A stretch of 64,000 bases of DNA from Sisyra terminalis (GCA_958496175.1 OY292280.1:4650001-4714000), one strand, 5' to 3'. Positions 32,696 to 44,544 are shown, counted from the stretch's first letter. Notes: generated from the letters alone by a model not told the origin. Made by a program: numbers and translations.

Positions 32696-33293
32696 AGCCT
32701 ACTAGTAGCCGAGTGGTCACGGAACCGTTCCAGAACTGTTAAGTGTTGGGTTTGATCCTCTTATCGTGCAAATTTTCAATATTTCTCGATAACGGATTTA
32801 AATAACCCTAGAGTCGCTAAAGACTATAGTAGTAAATAACGCGACAGTAAATAACAATTTAAAAAAATCTTTTAATACTCTTCAAATTTTGATTCGTGGT
32901 CGAGAAAACTATTAAAAGAAAATTAACTTAAATCAAGTTAATAATATATTTCTGTGGACCTGAAAGATAAATAAATCAACATAAGAATATGATTTACTTA
33001 AAGGACTTGATAAGGTAACAAAACCTGGATATCTATTAGTGTCTCTTGACGCTACGCCATCTAGTGATCAACAATACGATTCCAACTATTCCAACTGTTA
33101 TTTCATTATTCAAGTAATTCAAAAGCCTATTGGTAGCCGAGTGGTCTAGGTGACCACTCCAAAACTAGTAGCTAGTGGGTCCGATCCTCGTATCGTGCAA
33201 ATTTTCAATATTTCTCGATAACGGATTTAAATAACCCTAGAGCCGCTAAAGACTATAGTAGTTATAAAGCAACAGTAAATAACAATGAAAAAA
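32696..33293 (+). mobile_element. Two-SINE composite (SINE - spacer 1 - SINE)
   Basis: SINEs at 32696-32867 and 33124-33293 with spacer 1 between. The whole is closely similar to 7687-8277 (shares TTTGATTCGTGGTCGAGAAA and ATTTCTGTGGACCTGAAAG), and the block stops before spacer 2. Confidence 0.75.
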
Positions 33294-35809
33294 CAAAGTA
33301 ATTCAAAATGTTTTATCAGTTAAAGACGATGTCGAATTTTTTGTAACTTCTCTAAAGTGTAGAAACTTTGGGGAAGAAAAGGAAATAACTATATTACTAA
33401 ATATAAGATTTTTACTAAGTATGGTACAAAATTTGAGCCTGTTACTTGTAAAACTTGAAAAGAAATTAGAGATTAGCTAATAGATGAATTTTAATATCGA
33501 TGAAACTTTTCATATTTACTATTTCAGTAACTATTGTCATTAGTGTGACAGCATGAAAAATTCAATTACTTAGTATTTTTCATACCAACACTTTGATAAC
33601 TCAATCTTTAGAGCATTTTTACATAATTTATCTACTCTTTTTTTTTTAATTATTTACGTGATAAATAATTTAAAATTTAATAAGAAGTAAATATTTAACT
33701 TATATACGTTATATTTGGTGAACTACCAGATGTCATCGTATTGCTAGTTTGTAATTTGGCCACTAGTTGGCGCAATGCTCAAGTGACACATACCAATAAG
33801 TTCCTAATTTCTCTAAAACATTAACATAATATATGATGTATTTTCGATAAAAACTTTAGATTGCCGTTAAATAATTTAATCGATCAAAGAATGTAACTGC
33901 TTTGATTAAATTTATTACCCTGGTTAATAAAATGTACTAATTAATGTAATTAACAAAATAATGAATCAGATGTTTTAATAGTTGCTAGAATTATTCACAT
34001 TGACAATGGAATTTATATCGAAATTTGTCCACTCACCTCTTTAAATTTAAAAATATTATTTTACACAAAATTGTTTCTCCATTAATTTATTTTTATTTCA
34101 GTTATCCACGAAGAATAAATAAGAGGAGAACAAACGAGATTGGCTTAGTTACTTTTTCGACCACTAGCAGCGCATTATTGCTGAAACATTCGACATACTG
34201 AAATGGTTGTTCGGTTTTTTTTATTGTTATTCAAATTGAAGATTATATTCACCGTCTTCATTCTTTAATATAAAAGAAATATTTTCAAAAACCAATTTTT
34301 ATCTATGAACCTCCTAGGAATTATGTGATATGTTTCTGGCGCTCATATTCAATTTCGGTGTTACACTGACACTAGAGCCCTCTACATTTCGTAGCATACT
34401 TTGCAATATGTTCGTTCTTCTGTTATTTATACTTCGTGCGTCTATTTTTTAAACTACATTCTAAAGAATTTGGATGGTATGGACCTTTTTCCTTTCTCAC
34501 TTTAGTTTTGTCGAATTTCAAAAAAATATTTTTACTATTTTGCATTGGCTGATTTGTCTTTCACATATCATCAGTAGTATATTAAGAAAGCCAACAAATT
34601 TGAATAATGTTGCAATGGTCATTGATGTCATAATAAATATTTAAATTTTACCATAAATTTGCACCAATTCACTTAATAAATTCCAAACAGGAAAACACTA
34701 CCAAAGATCAAATCTTAGATAACATTTACTTTTTATATAAAATACTTTTTAAGGATATGAAAGACAAAGAATCCAAAAAAGGCCTTTAATTGTGGAAAGA
34801 ATCAACGTGAGAAACTTATTTGTATTCCTACGTTTTTAATACATTGATTGGTAATAAATTAATGGGAAAATTTTCACCGAATGGAAAACTCTTGAAAATT
34901 TTATAGTAACTATTTTTTTTTTAAAATAAATACAAAACAAAATGAAAGTAAATAATTTTGTTTTAAATTTATGGGGTTTTAGCGCTCTTAATTTAATTGG
35001 AAAACAATGTTTAATTAATTCTATATCCCTGAGGGAAACAACCCTTGTTTTTATTTACATACTCTTGAAAATCATCAAGTCCAAAAATAACGAATGTATA
35101 ATTTAAATTTTATAGTTTTTAACATTTTTTTTTTCATCACATAATTAAATCATTTCCTTTTAAAGCACACGCTTAAAAGATAGTTAAAGCATTTTTTTTT
35201 CATTAATTATTGTAAGGACTAAATTTATAAATATTTGCTATTAACCCAAAACAAATGTCTGCAATAGTTACGCATGCGTAATGTATAAAGTAGCGCATGC
35301 GTACAAACTTGTTTTAGGCTATAGCAACGACGTTGTATTGTAAAACAGTAATCCGAACAATTATTCTTTTGTTATCTTTGAACTAGAAATAAACAACTAA
35401 GTTTCCATGAAAATATATTTTTTTTTTACAAAAGTTAAATTCTAACTTAATGTTAATATTTTTTTCATTTATTACAAGTAAAACTAAGTTTTACATTTTA
35501 TTAAAAAAAATCTTTATTAGTATCACATCCAAAACTTTTTCATATATACATAAATATGTATATATACGTATTTTCTCTTGCCTTTTCCACTCTCTATACT
35601 TTACGTCTTATCTTTAGGGTGGGAAGGAAAAATGAATAAATACAAAACAATCTAATACGTAACACGTATTATTTTCCTATTTTTTTTTATTTTGCTCATT
35701 TCTATCCGATTAAGTCCAGCTATATGAGGAATTGTTGACAAATTAAAGGATTATGAGATGAAGTAGAGGGTTGGAAAACATTTCTGAACACACAAAAATA
35801 TTAATGTGA
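33294..35809. other. Intergenic AT-rich DNA
   Basis: No gene recognised. Two near-palindromic ACGCATGCGT / GCGCATGCGT words at about 35270 and 35294 resemble NRF-1-type sites. TTTATTTCAG at about 34100 could be an acceptor, but no exon follows convincingly. Confidence 0.35.
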
Positions 35810-35817
35810 TGCAGGAC

Positions 35818-35990
35818 CATAGAGATGTAGTATAGAGTCTTAATATTGTATATAGCCAATGCTTTAATAAATTTTGGAGATTCTACCTCTGGGTACCTTA
35901 GTTGATCATGTTTATAGCATGGAATATGACGATTATTTCGACCAAGTTTGATGAAGTGAAATAATGAGTCTTCTATATTACATCTCTATG
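35818..35990. mobile_element. hAT-like MITE (CATAGAGATG family), copy 1
   Basis: CATAGAGATGTAGTATAGAG and its inverse ending TACATCTCTATG, flanked by TGCAGGAC (35810-35817) and TGTAGGAC (35991-35998): an 8-bp duplication with one mismatch. Confidence 0.7.
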
Positions 35991-36196
35991 TGTAGGACCG
36001 TAATACTGTGCCTTACAGGCTAAATATGTGGTGTAGACTAGTTTGTTTTTTAAAAAAAAAAATGAATTTATAGTGCTAATTGATTAAATAATTTTTGAGT
36101 ATTGTTGAGTAAATGAATATCGAAAACTTGCAGACTGTAGGATAATGAATTTAATTTATAAATCCGGGCCTGATGTGATGTCTTTTGTTATACATT

Positions 36197-36345
36197 TTAC
36201 CGGGTACAAAATCTCGTCGAGAATTCCCGAGAAGCGTGAAACCTATTGATTTTTTTGCCCACTTCAAAGGAAATATAAATGAGAAAATCCCATGAATGTG
36301 GATATCTTCTCGGGTAAAATCTCGGCGAGTTTTCCCGCGTGATCC
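36197..36345. repeat. Imperfect inverted repeat with CTCGxCGAGA motif
   Basis: ACCGGGTACAAAATCTCGTC near 36199 is approximately mirrored by GGCGAGTTTTCCCGCGTG near 36323. Possibly a decayed element. Confidence 0.35.
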
Positions 36346-36649
36346 GGTATTAGAGTTGTGGTCCATAGGCTCGTGATACGGTTCATAATGTTTTAGCAAC
36401 TTTTAAAGCAATATTTAATTACTGTACCTAAATAATTCAATAATTTCTAATTAAATTGAGAACAAATCAAATTTGTTAGAGATAAATGAAAAGAGAATTC
36501 GGGAAAATGGTAATACTGACGATTTAAAACTATCGTTATGGGATTGAGTAGCATAGGAAGGAACATTGAAATATTCTGGCTTTTATTTATAGTAGGGATA
36601 AAGATTGCTAGCAGAAATAAACAAAAGGGAAAGGAATTTGAAAGTATTA

Positions 36650-36881
36650 CAGTATAATCTCACTAATCCGGCACTTCGATAGATCGGCACGTCCAACAAT
36701 CCGGCACCCTCCACCCACGCTTCCCTTGCCCTTCTATACCTGTGCATACGTTTATTCCTTCTATGAAATGTTTTATTTTATTCATTACCTATGACTTTTT
36801 ACTATAATCCAATAATCCGAACATTCCAATAATCCGGCACCCTCTAATTTTTAATAATGCCGGATTAGTGAGATTACACTG
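36650..36881. mobile_element. pogo/Tigger-like MITE, longest copy
   Basis: TA|CAGTATAATCTCACTAATCC to GATTAGTGAGATTACACTG|TA, 232 bp. Confidence 0.85.
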
Positions 36882-36950
36882 TATTAGCAATATTGTGTGA
36901 TGGAAAAATTTTTCACGTTGGTTGAGATATTGCTTATTGTAATGTAAGAG

Positions 36951-37190
36951 CATAGAGATGTAATATAGAGTGCTCATGTTGTATAAACCAATGAACCAAC
37001 AAATCACCTCAAATTGTAGAGATTCTATCACTGTCTATCTAAGTTGATTATGTGGATAGCATGGAATATGCATCTCTTTACTGCTGTTCTCTGATTACGG
37101 CCATTTCGACCGAATTCTTTGAAGTGAAATGGCCGTTGAAGATAGGATCATCGAATCATTAACTTGAGTCCTCTGTACTATACCTGTATG
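36951..37190. mobile_element. hAT-like MITE (CATAGAGATG family), copy 2
   Basis: Left end CATAGAGATGTAATATAGAG; right end decayed (CTGTACTATACCTGTATG). Interior resembles the 35818 copy (TATAGCATGGAATATG-type block), with an extra GGCCATTTCGACCGAATTC segment. Confidence 0.65.
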
Positions 37191-37318
37191 TCGAAAGAAA
37201 AATCAGATGGAAGAAATCATGAGTTTAGAGATCTTGATTATAGCTGGACTTAATTTGGATAAGAAGATAAAACTATCACGGATACTAAGTAAAAGAGTTA
37301 ATATACGAAATGTGTGGT

Positions 37319-38506
37319 TTATTTAGATTCGTGTAAATTTTTACTAAGTAGTAGATTGTTATGAGGTCCAGATAAGTGTCTGATTAGTTCTGGCAGAGAT
37401 TCGAATGTCAACGCACAAAAACAACAGTTAAACCGTCCGGAACCGGCACTATCCATTACGGATATAACGTTTCGATGTACAGAACATAAATGTTTTAAAA
37501 GATGAGCTTTTTGTTTGAACATAGCGACACATAGGCGACATGCGAACGGTTTTTCGCCGGTATGGACGCGTAAATGTGTTTTTAAATTCCATGACATACC
37601 AAACTGTTTTCCACAATATTCACAACGATACTCTCGAACGGCTCCGCCGGAAGTAGGAGTCGCGGAACCACCACTATTCCCAGTAACCGTTCCCGAAACG
37701 CTTTGATCTCTAGCCAGTTTATTGGCAGTGGCCAGACCGGAATGTGATGGGATTTCGGTGCCCGAAGCACCCGAGAATGCCAGGGCAGCTAAAGCTGGTG
37801 TCGACTTATCGTCGCTACCGGCCGGCTGGATTACTTGGGCTTGACATAAGGACCAAGCACCCCAGGTGTGTTCGCTCAGATGGTGGTATGGGAGCGGTGA
37901 AGACGTCGGACTGGGCGAATGGATGGTGTGATCAGCACTTGGTGGTCGGAATTTGACAACGATTTCCTCAGCATTGGCTTGGGAGTCCAACTGATGGCCG
38001 CCTATTGGCGGCGTATGAGATCGATCAGCTAGATAGGGCGGCGCAGAAACGCTCAGTGGATGGTGCACCGACGACAACAATGATTGCCTTGGACCAGGAT
38101 TACGTAAGTTTTTCCCATATCTCTGATGATGTTGTGCCAGGTCGTCAATATACGACGTGGAAAACGGAACAAATGGTGGATTTTGAGCTGGTGAATTATG
38201 AAAGCCGGGACGACGTTTTCTGTGTGGGGTCACCACATAGTTATCGGCCGTATGGACCATTGAAATTAAGTCCTGCTCACTGTTCATCGGAGGCTTCAAT
38301 AACGAATAGTCTTCCGGGTGTTTCAAACTATGCGCTTCCAAATCTAGTGGTTCGATAAACGCAGATTTTCGCCGCACTCGATGATACTGGCTACTTAATT
38401 CGGTAACTCTTTGTGGAATTTTTGCAGGGGAATGTCGAGCTTTGAATGTTTCTACCATGTCTTCAGAAGTGAAGGAACGTTTCCGTTTATCACTTATTAC
38501 ATTTTC
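37319..38506 (-). CDS. ken: ken last coding exon: linker and three C2H2 zinc fingers
   Basis: From the acceptor CTGTAG (38507-38512) in phase 0 to TAA at 37319-37321; residues about 271-665 of the predicted protein. It contains the ken-specific linker [16 protein letters not shown] (about residue 359), a Ser/Pro/His-rich region, then three C2H2 fingers: about residues 565-585 (C-x2-C-x12-H-x3-[18 protein letters not shown]), 593-614 (C-x2-C-x12-H-x4-H) and 631-652 (C-x2-C-x12-H-x4-H). The protein ends [13 protein letters not shown]. Fingers and linker are nearly identical to fly Ken, a BTB zinc-finger repressor related to BCL6 that competes at a subset of JAK/STAT target sites. All zinc ligands are intact. 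AATAAA overlaps the stop (37318-37323, minus strand). Confidence 0.97.
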   Translation of the reverse strand, partial: ENVISDKRKRSFTSEDMVETFKARHSPAKIPQRVTELSSQYHRVRRKSAFIEPLDLEAHSLKHPEDYSLLKPPMNSEQDLISMVHTADNYVVTPHRKRRPGFHNSPAQNPPFVPFSTSYIDDLAQHHQRYGKNLRNPGPRQSLLSSVHHPLSVSAPPYLADRSHTPPIGGHQLDSQANAEEIVVKFRPPSADHTIHSPSPTSSPLPYHHLSEHTWGAWSLCQAQVIQPAGSDDKSTPALAALAFSGASGTEIPSHSGLATANKLARDQSVSGTVTGNSGGSATPTSGGAVREYRCEYCGKQFGMSWNLKTHLRVHTGEKPFACRLCVAMFKQKAHLLKHLCSVHRNVISVMDSAGSGRFNCCFCALTFESLPELIRHLSGPHNNLLLSKNLHESK

Positions 38507-38563
38507 CTACAGGAATAGTTCCATTAGTTCCATAATCTTTGATTTAAATAAATGATTTCTCAC

Positions 38564-38742
38564 CTCAGATTCACAAGAATCCTTCGTCACAATTTCTGAT
38601 GAAATATTGCTAGTGTTGTTTAGTGAAAGATTCACTGGATTTGAAGAACTTCTTCGTCGAGTTGTTACTCGTCCACATTCAATTGAAAGTGAACTACTGT
38701 TTTCATCTTCATTTTCCACGTCATCATCCTCAACAATTTCTC
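38564..38742 (-). CDS. ken: ken third coding exon, acidic/serine linker
   Basis: Acceptor TTTTACAG then a phase-1 start; donor GAG|GTGAGA, phase 0. Encodes EIVEDDDVENEDENSSS, RRRSSSNPVNLSLNNTS and CESE, residues about 211-270. NPVNLSL is also found in the fly Ken linker. It joins in frame to both neighbouring exons. Confidence 0.9.
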
Positions 38743-39136
38743 CTGTAAAAATAAAAATATATGCACAATATAAGTTCGAATAGGGTACTACAAAAACAGC
38801 ATTGGGGTACTCTAATATAGTGGTTTTGCATACTAATCCTCACTAGTTTCATATGCACAATCTATATGAGAAAAATAGTATAAGATTTTTTCAAATTCAC
38901 AACACAGGAATGTATCTATAGATTGGTTATACAAGTCGGGGGAGACTTTTGACCTCCTAAGAACCACTACTTTAATAATTATTTCAACTTACATACCCTG
39001 AAAAAAATATTTCTCTAAAAAGCCAAAACTCTGAAGTTTTAATCTCAGTTCTAAAGACTTTTTTCAAAAAAATATTTCAAATGCAAAATTTTTGTGCAAT
39101 TTTGCCTATTCAAGTTCAACTATGAAAATAGTTATT

Positions 39137-39690
39137 TTCGATTCATATGCGTAAAGTGAGGTTTTCTAGTAGGATGAAATTGATGCACGAGCTGAAGGGA
39201 CTGATCATACACAACGAGATCGAGTGCGCTGTGTACCCCCACTCGCTTGGTGGCCTCGTGGGGGTACACAGTCCCTTATGATCAGTCCCTTTAGCAAGTG
39301 TCTCAATTTCGTCCTACTAGGTACCTCACTTTAAGCATAAGTATCGAACAAATTTTTTTGTAACGACTGCTTCTAAAGTTCAACAGAAACAGATTGAGAA
39401 ATTAATTATTGTTATTTATATATGAAAAATGTCAACTCTATAGCAAGAATAATTTATAGAAAATTTATGAATAAAAACAACATTTTAGTTTAAACTACAC
39501 TCTAAATAATTACCTATATTAATTATTTCTTATGAAAGTTTATTTAGGTATCAATTTATTTTATTTTTGCGCACTGTTATTTACTTTCGCGCACGCTTGC
39601 TACCACGATGAAACAACGGCTCTTTACCCCCGCCACACAACGCACGAAAGTTCAACTTTAGAAGCAGTCGTTACAAAAAGTATCTTTCAA
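39137..39690. mobile_element. Nested foldback composite in the ken intron
   Basis: An inner palindrome (39137-39349) has arms GCGTAAAGTGAGG and inverse, with a core mirror around TGATCATAC...TATGATCA and GTGTACCCCCACTCG. Its right side overlaps a second inverted pair: AACGACTGCTTCTAAAGTTC near 39362 and its inverse near 39650. Confidence 0.6.
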
Positions 39691-39739
39691 ATGATCAAAT
39701 TATATAATAATATAACCCATATAATAATATATCTGGGTA

Positions 39740-39985
39740 TAACCCAGATATAAATTTCGATTGTCAAGCAATCTTCTTCCATCAAGTGAATCATCACAAA
39801 GCAGTGATCCAAACTACTTGATGACCACTAAAGAAGATTGCTTGGCATTCGAAATACGTCTCTGGGCAATCGTCACAATTATTTTTGTTTGAATTTCTGT
39901 AGGTATGATTTTTATATATTATTATATTAAATTATACCATATAAATTGGACCACAATATATTCTATATATTGTACAAACAATACA
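39740..39985. mobile_element. Foldback element, ATACGTAT hammerhead family, decayed
   Basis: Both arms present; cores read CTAAAGA on the plus strand (about 39826) and lack CTGATGA on the minus strand. Stem II ATTGC/GCAAT persists. Confidence 0.55.
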
Positions 39986-40403
39986 AGTGTATGCCTATAA
40001 AAGTTATATCCTTCATTTTGTTGATATATTCGCTTCGATAATTGAATGATTATTAACATAAAACTGCGTTCACAGATAAATAATCGAATTGAAATTTACG
40101 GATTTTATACTAACAACTTCTGAAGATTTAAATTTAAACGTCTAGGCCAAATATTGATTTGAATTTATTTATTTCCTAAATTATTAAATCATATTTGTAC
40201 AGTTATAAATATAAAATCTCAATTATAGATTTGAATTTATTAAAATGAAAATTGGAGTAGGTATCATTTTTATTATGGCTATCGTCAATTGGATTCCACA
40301 CGTTAAGTACAAAACCAGTTTCAATTGTCAGGTAGTATGAAATGCAAGCATTCGTAATTTCAACTGTTAATATGAAATAACATAAAAGCTTAAAGTCCAA
40401 AAT

Positions 40404-40679
40404 GTGAACGAGATAATGGCCGGTATAAATATGAAGGTCAGGAATTTGGAACCAGTTTCAGGAATTTATTATTTGTTGTCAATTATAAATACATTAACAC
40501 CTCTTTCCGAATTCTATGTTATCTCATACCACCCGTTGAGCTCAGGTAGAATTCCTTTCAATTTCACACCAGCTTGGAATTCAGCCGGTTTCGGTAACAA
40601 TATTGATCATTATGGATCAAAGGTTGATAATTCGAACGTAAATTTTTGCCAACCTGCATTCTTTCGTACGATTCAATAA
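40404..40679 (+). other. Unrecognised 91-codon open frame, antisense in ken intron
   Basis: Plus-strand frame with less biased composition than its surroundings (segments VRNLEPVSGIYYLLSI, SEFYVISYHPLSSGRIP, FNFTPAWNSAGFGNN). No family recognised and no splice or promoter support; possibly a transposon relic. Confidence 0.2.
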
Positions 40680-41049
40680 CAGGTTTATTTATTTTTAATA
40701 ATATTTTGTTTTCAAGTATATTTTAGGTATGTTTCGTCAAAAATAAGTATAAAGATCACAAACAAGTCTCATTTAAATAGTTGTGCCAATTATTCTGGTT
40801 TTACTTATGGTTCCAATCTGAAGACAGCTTTACTGATTTGATAGAAACTTGGTAATCAAGTTCAACTAATTTTTCTTCGGAAAAAAAGGTTGCCTATTTA
40901 TGTTTAATTAATAACAAAAGTACCATTCAAAAGAAGGCCAAACAAAATAAATAAACGGCACCCATTAATTCAATATAAATTGGACCCTTTAATTAAATAT
41001 GTTCTTTTTAAATATATCAAAAAATCAGCATATTTTAAATCAAGGGTGG

Positions 41050-41510
41050 CCAATACGTCACAAATATGGTATGATTTTTATATATTATTATATTAAATTA
41101 TACTACATAAATTGGACCGCAATATATTCTATATATTGTATACACAGTATTTTTCAGGTGTTTTGGAAAACAACTAACGGTTTGGTAAAACAGCTAAATC
41201 AGTAACCTATTCTGGAATGAGATCAACCATTGTAGGCAGTAGAACGACTAAGGATACTCAAAATAAGATTTTTTTTCGCTGACTTTGAACAGTTATACTG
41301 TGTATACAATATATAAGATATATTGCAGTCCAATTTATGTAGTATAATTTAATATAATAATATATAAAAATCATACCATTTGAACAGAAGTTCAAACAAA
41401 AATATTTGTGACGTATTGCCCAGATACGTATTGCGGTTGTCAAGCAATCTTCATCAGTGGTCATCAAGTAGTTTGGATCACTCCGTAACTGCTTTGTGAT
41501 GATTCACCAA
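41050..41510. mobile_element. Foldback element, ATACGTAT hammerhead family, two arms around unique DNA
   Basis: A right-type TA-rich arm (41065-41150) and a full left arm (41270-41510). The core at 41423-41457 (minus strand) keeps CTGATGA but has GCAA in place of GAAA and a disrupted stem II, so it is predicted inactive. Confidence 0.55.
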
Positions 41511-42124
41511 TGGCCAGATTTATTTGCGAATTGAATAAAAAAAAAAGTAGCGAATGCAACGTTGCCAGATTTGCTGGTTCTAAAATTTCGACATGAGCCC
41601 AAAACTGAATGTTGATACTTCTAATAGCCACAAGTATACATTAGATTGGCGCAATCTTGCAACGTCTCTATTTTTGTTATTAACTATGGTCGATTATCCA
41701 ACTTGAACAAAAAATCCTTTTTCTAAATTTTCCCAATTTGAACTATTTCATTCAGAAACCATAAGGGTATATAAGGTCAAATCTGGCAACCTAGCAATTT
41801 CTACTTTGTTTTTATTCTATCCGCAATTGTTTTTTTAATTCAATTCTAATATTCCACAATTTTCTTCTTTGTTGCCAAACTTTCATTATGGCCAGATTTA
41901 TTTGCGAATTAAATCAAAAAACAAAGTAGCAAATGCAACGTTGCTAGATTTGATGGTTCTAAAATTTCGACATGAGCCCAAAACTGAATGTTAATACTTC
42001 TAATAGCCACAAGTATACATTAGATGGGCACAATCTTGCAACGTATCTATTTTTGTTGTTAAGTGTGGTCGATTATTCGCGAATTTAATTAGCCCAAAAA
42101 AAAAAGAGAATGATACGTTGTTAG

Positions 42125-42835
42125 ATTGTACCATGTATACAATATATAAAATATATTGCGGTCCAATTTATGTAGTATAATTTAATATAATAATATATAA
42201 AAATCATACCATAAACAGAAGTTCAAACAAAATTATTTGTGACGTATAGCCCAGATATGTATTTCGATTGTCAAGCAATCTTCCTCCATCAAGTGAATCA
42301 CCACAAAGCAGTTACGGAGTGATCCAAACTACTTGATGACAAGGAGATCTTATGACTAGAGTGAAAATGTTCATAAATCTGTCAAAATTATAATCAAGGT
42401 CATCGAGCCCCCATTTTTTTTCCTTTTTGTTTTAAAGCTCAGTGCTCTCTCGTGGTCGTCGTTAGAATTGTTACGACTGTCACATCCAAAGAGATTTTAA
42501 AATCTAACCCTATTTTTATGTCGACGAGAGGGGAGAATATATATTTTTTGCAAATAAGCTGTGGAAGGGGTTCGAGCACTCGGCAAATTGAGGGGAAATG
42601 CCAGTTTGAATTTAACATTGGTTTATAGGCAACATTCACTCTAGTTATACAATCTCTTTGCTTGATGACCACTACGGAAGATTGCTTGGCAATCGAAATA
42701 CGTATCTGGGTAATACGTCACGAATATTTTTGTTTGAACTTCTGTTCAAATGGTATGATTTTTATATATTATTATATTAAATTATACTACATAAATTGGA
42801 CTGCAATATATCTTATATATTGGTATACTAAGAAT
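42125..42835. mobile_element. Foldback element, ATACGTAT hammerhead family, split by insertion
   Basis: Left arm to 42339 and right arm from 42661 form one inverted repeat interrupted by the element at 42340-42660. Right core reads CTACGGA, then intact GATTGC/GCAATC, GAAATACGTATC. Confidence 0.65.
42340..42660. mobile_element. hAT-like MITE inserted in a hammerhead foldback
   Basis: 321-bp insertion with inverted ends CAAGGAGATCTTATGACTAG and the inverse ending ATCTCTTTG, flanked by the identical 8-bp CTTGATGA (42332-42339 and 42661-42668). The insertion orders events: foldback first, MITE later. Confidence 0.8.
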
Positions 42836-42966
42836 ACATTATACTAACTTCGGGGTCCCAGTTTCGGTTGATTAAACTAGTTAAAATCTTATTCCTCGTC
42901 ATTTAGAAGATTACATAGCTCATAGAAAATGGCCGCTGTTAATTTATGAATACAAATGGTACTTAC

Positions 42967-43267
42967 CTTCTTCTTTTTCATCGTCAATATCATCACTTTT
43001 GGTCGTTTCTTTTTTAATTTTAACAGCGTTTATATTGACGCCTGAAGAATACGATTTTCTTTGTTTTTCATTGTTGTTGCTGCTTTCTTCTTCCCGTTCA
43101 TTATTGCTGGAAATACTTTTTTGGTGACTATTTGTAGATGTGGATGCTGAACTTGAATTACTGTTCCCTTGGTCCAAATCCCGTTCTGACGACTGAACTG
43201 TTTTCCGCAGATGCGATTTGATTTGTAATAGATCGAACAGTTCTTGAATGCAATCTAATTCGTTTGA
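42967..43267 (-). CDS. ken: ken second coding exon, end of BTB domain
   Basis: Acceptor TTTTTTTTTAG, phase 0; donor GAAG|GTAAGT, phase 1. It begins SNELDCIQELFDLLQIKSHL, the last helices of the BTB fold (fly Ken has LLLLQIKS here), then a Ser/Asn-rich and Lys/Glu-rich linker ending DDIDDEKEEG. Residues about 111-211. Confidence 0.93.
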
Positions 43268-43295
43268 CTAAAAAAAAAGGAAATTTAAAAAGACA

Positions 43296-43335
43296 ACAAT
43301 CGATAATAATCGATAATAATCGATTATAATCGATG
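43296..43335. repeat. ATCGATAATA tandem repeat at ken 5' splice site
   Basis: Four ATCGAT words in a row (AATCGATAATAATCGAT... and its near-inverse) a few bases inside the ken intron, immediately after the first coding exon's donor. ATCGATA is the core of the insect DREF element. Confidence 0.6.
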
Positions 43336-43342
43336 GATTTAC

Positions 43343-43672
43343 TTGGATGGTAACTTGGCCGTGATATAAAAAATCGAGGACGTGTCTCATGTGGTTTGCT
43401 TTAACGCCAGGAATTAGAATAGTGGTGAGATTGTGGCCATCGGCAAATACGGAATCGCTGAGAACTTTGCAGATGAGGGGCGAAGCACTGGCCATTATTA
43501 GTCGATGGGCCGCAATTACTGTGTGATCATCGCATACGAACGCCATGTCTGCAAAATTTTCCGAATCGAAACACGTACGAATTTCCTCAACAATGGTCGC
43601 GTGGTGCTTTCCGTAGTGCAGCGTCAACAAGCCATGGGATTCTTCTGGCTCATGTCCATCAGGCGAGAACAT
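43343..43672 (-). CDS. ken: ken first coding exon, BTB/POZ domain
   Basis: ATG at 43670-43672 in an excellent Kozak setting (GCCGCCATG) with an in-frame stop about 24 nt upstream, so the start is well supported. Encodes residues 1-110: MFSPDGHEPEESHGLLTL..., then BTB core FADMAFVCDDHTVIAAHRL, ASPLICKVLSDSVF, MRHVLDFLYHGQVTIQ, ending at donor CAA|GTAAAT in phase 0. BTB domains mediate dimerisation and corepressor binding. The four coding exons total 1998 nt, exactly 666 codons with stop; fly Ken is about 600 residues. Confidence 0.95.
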
Positions 43673-43721
43673 GGCGGCGAAATAAGATGCGTGAATACGC
43701 TTCTTCTACGATCCGATATCT
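43673..43721 (-). other. ken 5' UTR part of the first coding exon
   Basis: Preceded by an acceptor (T-rich tract, TTGATCAG) at 43722-43729 on the minus strand, implying at least one upstream non-coding exon at higher coordinates. The frame is closed by TAG shortly before the ATG. Confidence 0.75.
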
Positions 43722-43848
43722 CTGATCAAAAAAAAAGAAAAATATCTTTTAATAACCCACATTAATAAACGATATTCTACAAAAATTCAACCCTAATGTA
43801 TACAAAAAACCAGAGCTGGAGTCGGAGTTAGTAAAACTTCACCAACTT

Positions 43849-44008
43849 CAAGGTTTGTAAAATACACAGGTTGCTCCATTAGAAAAAAAATGGACGTCAT
43901 ACGAAGAATTTTGAAATTGATCAGTCTGAAGATATGTGCGAATTTCTTCTGGATACGTCACGTATCCAGTAGCCACCATGAGGCCACCTGTGTATTTTAT
44001 AAACCTTG
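43849..44008. mobile_element. Mutator-like MITE with 9-bp target duplication, copy 1
   Basis: CAAGGTTTGTAAAATACACA and its inverse ending ATAAACCTTG, flanked by CACCAACTT (43840-43848 and 44009-44017). The 9-bp duplication argues for a MULE-type family. Lies in the presumed ken 5' intron. Confidence 0.75.
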
Positions 44009-44017
44009 CACCAACTT

Positions 44018-44090
44018 CACCTCCGCCGAACCCGCGAGACTGACTCACCAAACCCATAAAGTTCGATTGAACCCAGGTTAAAAACCACTC
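44018..44090. repeat. hAT end fragment (GGTTCTTAACC family)
   Basis: Shares GCCGAACCCGCGAGACTGAC and TTCGATTGAACCCAGGTTA with the right end of the complete element at 47389-47601. Confidence 0.55.
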
Positions 44091-44544
44091 CCCCAATGGA
44101 AGGTTCTCAAAAGGTTATGATAATGAAACACTTTACAAAACAAGAAGAGTTCTACACTTAGAAGAAAAAGAAAATCGAAATAATGATAGTGAAAGAAAGG
44201 GGAAACTCTTTCTCACGTCCAATTGGTCTTGGAACCGCCTTAACTCTAAAACCCCCTAGATATCAGTTGGAGAACATCCATAAAGATTCAATTGGTTGCC
44301 TCCTGAGGTTTACCTTAAAAGGTTTGGCTAATTGGAACTAGGAACAACCCTTGATTACAATCCCTGATCTGTATATAATGGATACCAGTAGAAGCAACTG
44401 CCAGCGCCGTCTAAGTAGGCACAAATTTGAACTACTATCGAGACGTCTTATATAGTACTTCAATTCAAATGGAAGGTAAAAACGTGATAAAATAAAGCAA
44501 TAGAAGGCATTGTCAATGGAACTACTATCATGGTATAATTTATA

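Larger units (their letters stand above)
38743..42966 (-). other. ken intron with nested transposons
   Basis: 4.2 kb between ken coding exons 2 and 3. Holds the foldback composite 39137-39690, hammerhead-family foldbacks at 39740, 41050 and 42125, repeats shared with 21503-21830 and a nested hAT-like insertion (42340-42660). Confidence 0.7.

Noticed and set aside
38005..38358. 117-codon plus-strand open frame opposite ken
   Set aside because: Antisense shadow of the ken linker; the minus strand encodes the conserved protein.
41423..41457. Active hammerhead at the foldback near 41440
   Set aside because: CTGATGA is present, but GAAA is changed to GCAA and stem II is disrupted, so it is not called as a functional ribozyme.
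42439..42672. 77-codon minus-strand open frame
   Set aside because: Falls almost wholly inside a nested hAT-like MITE and crosses its border.
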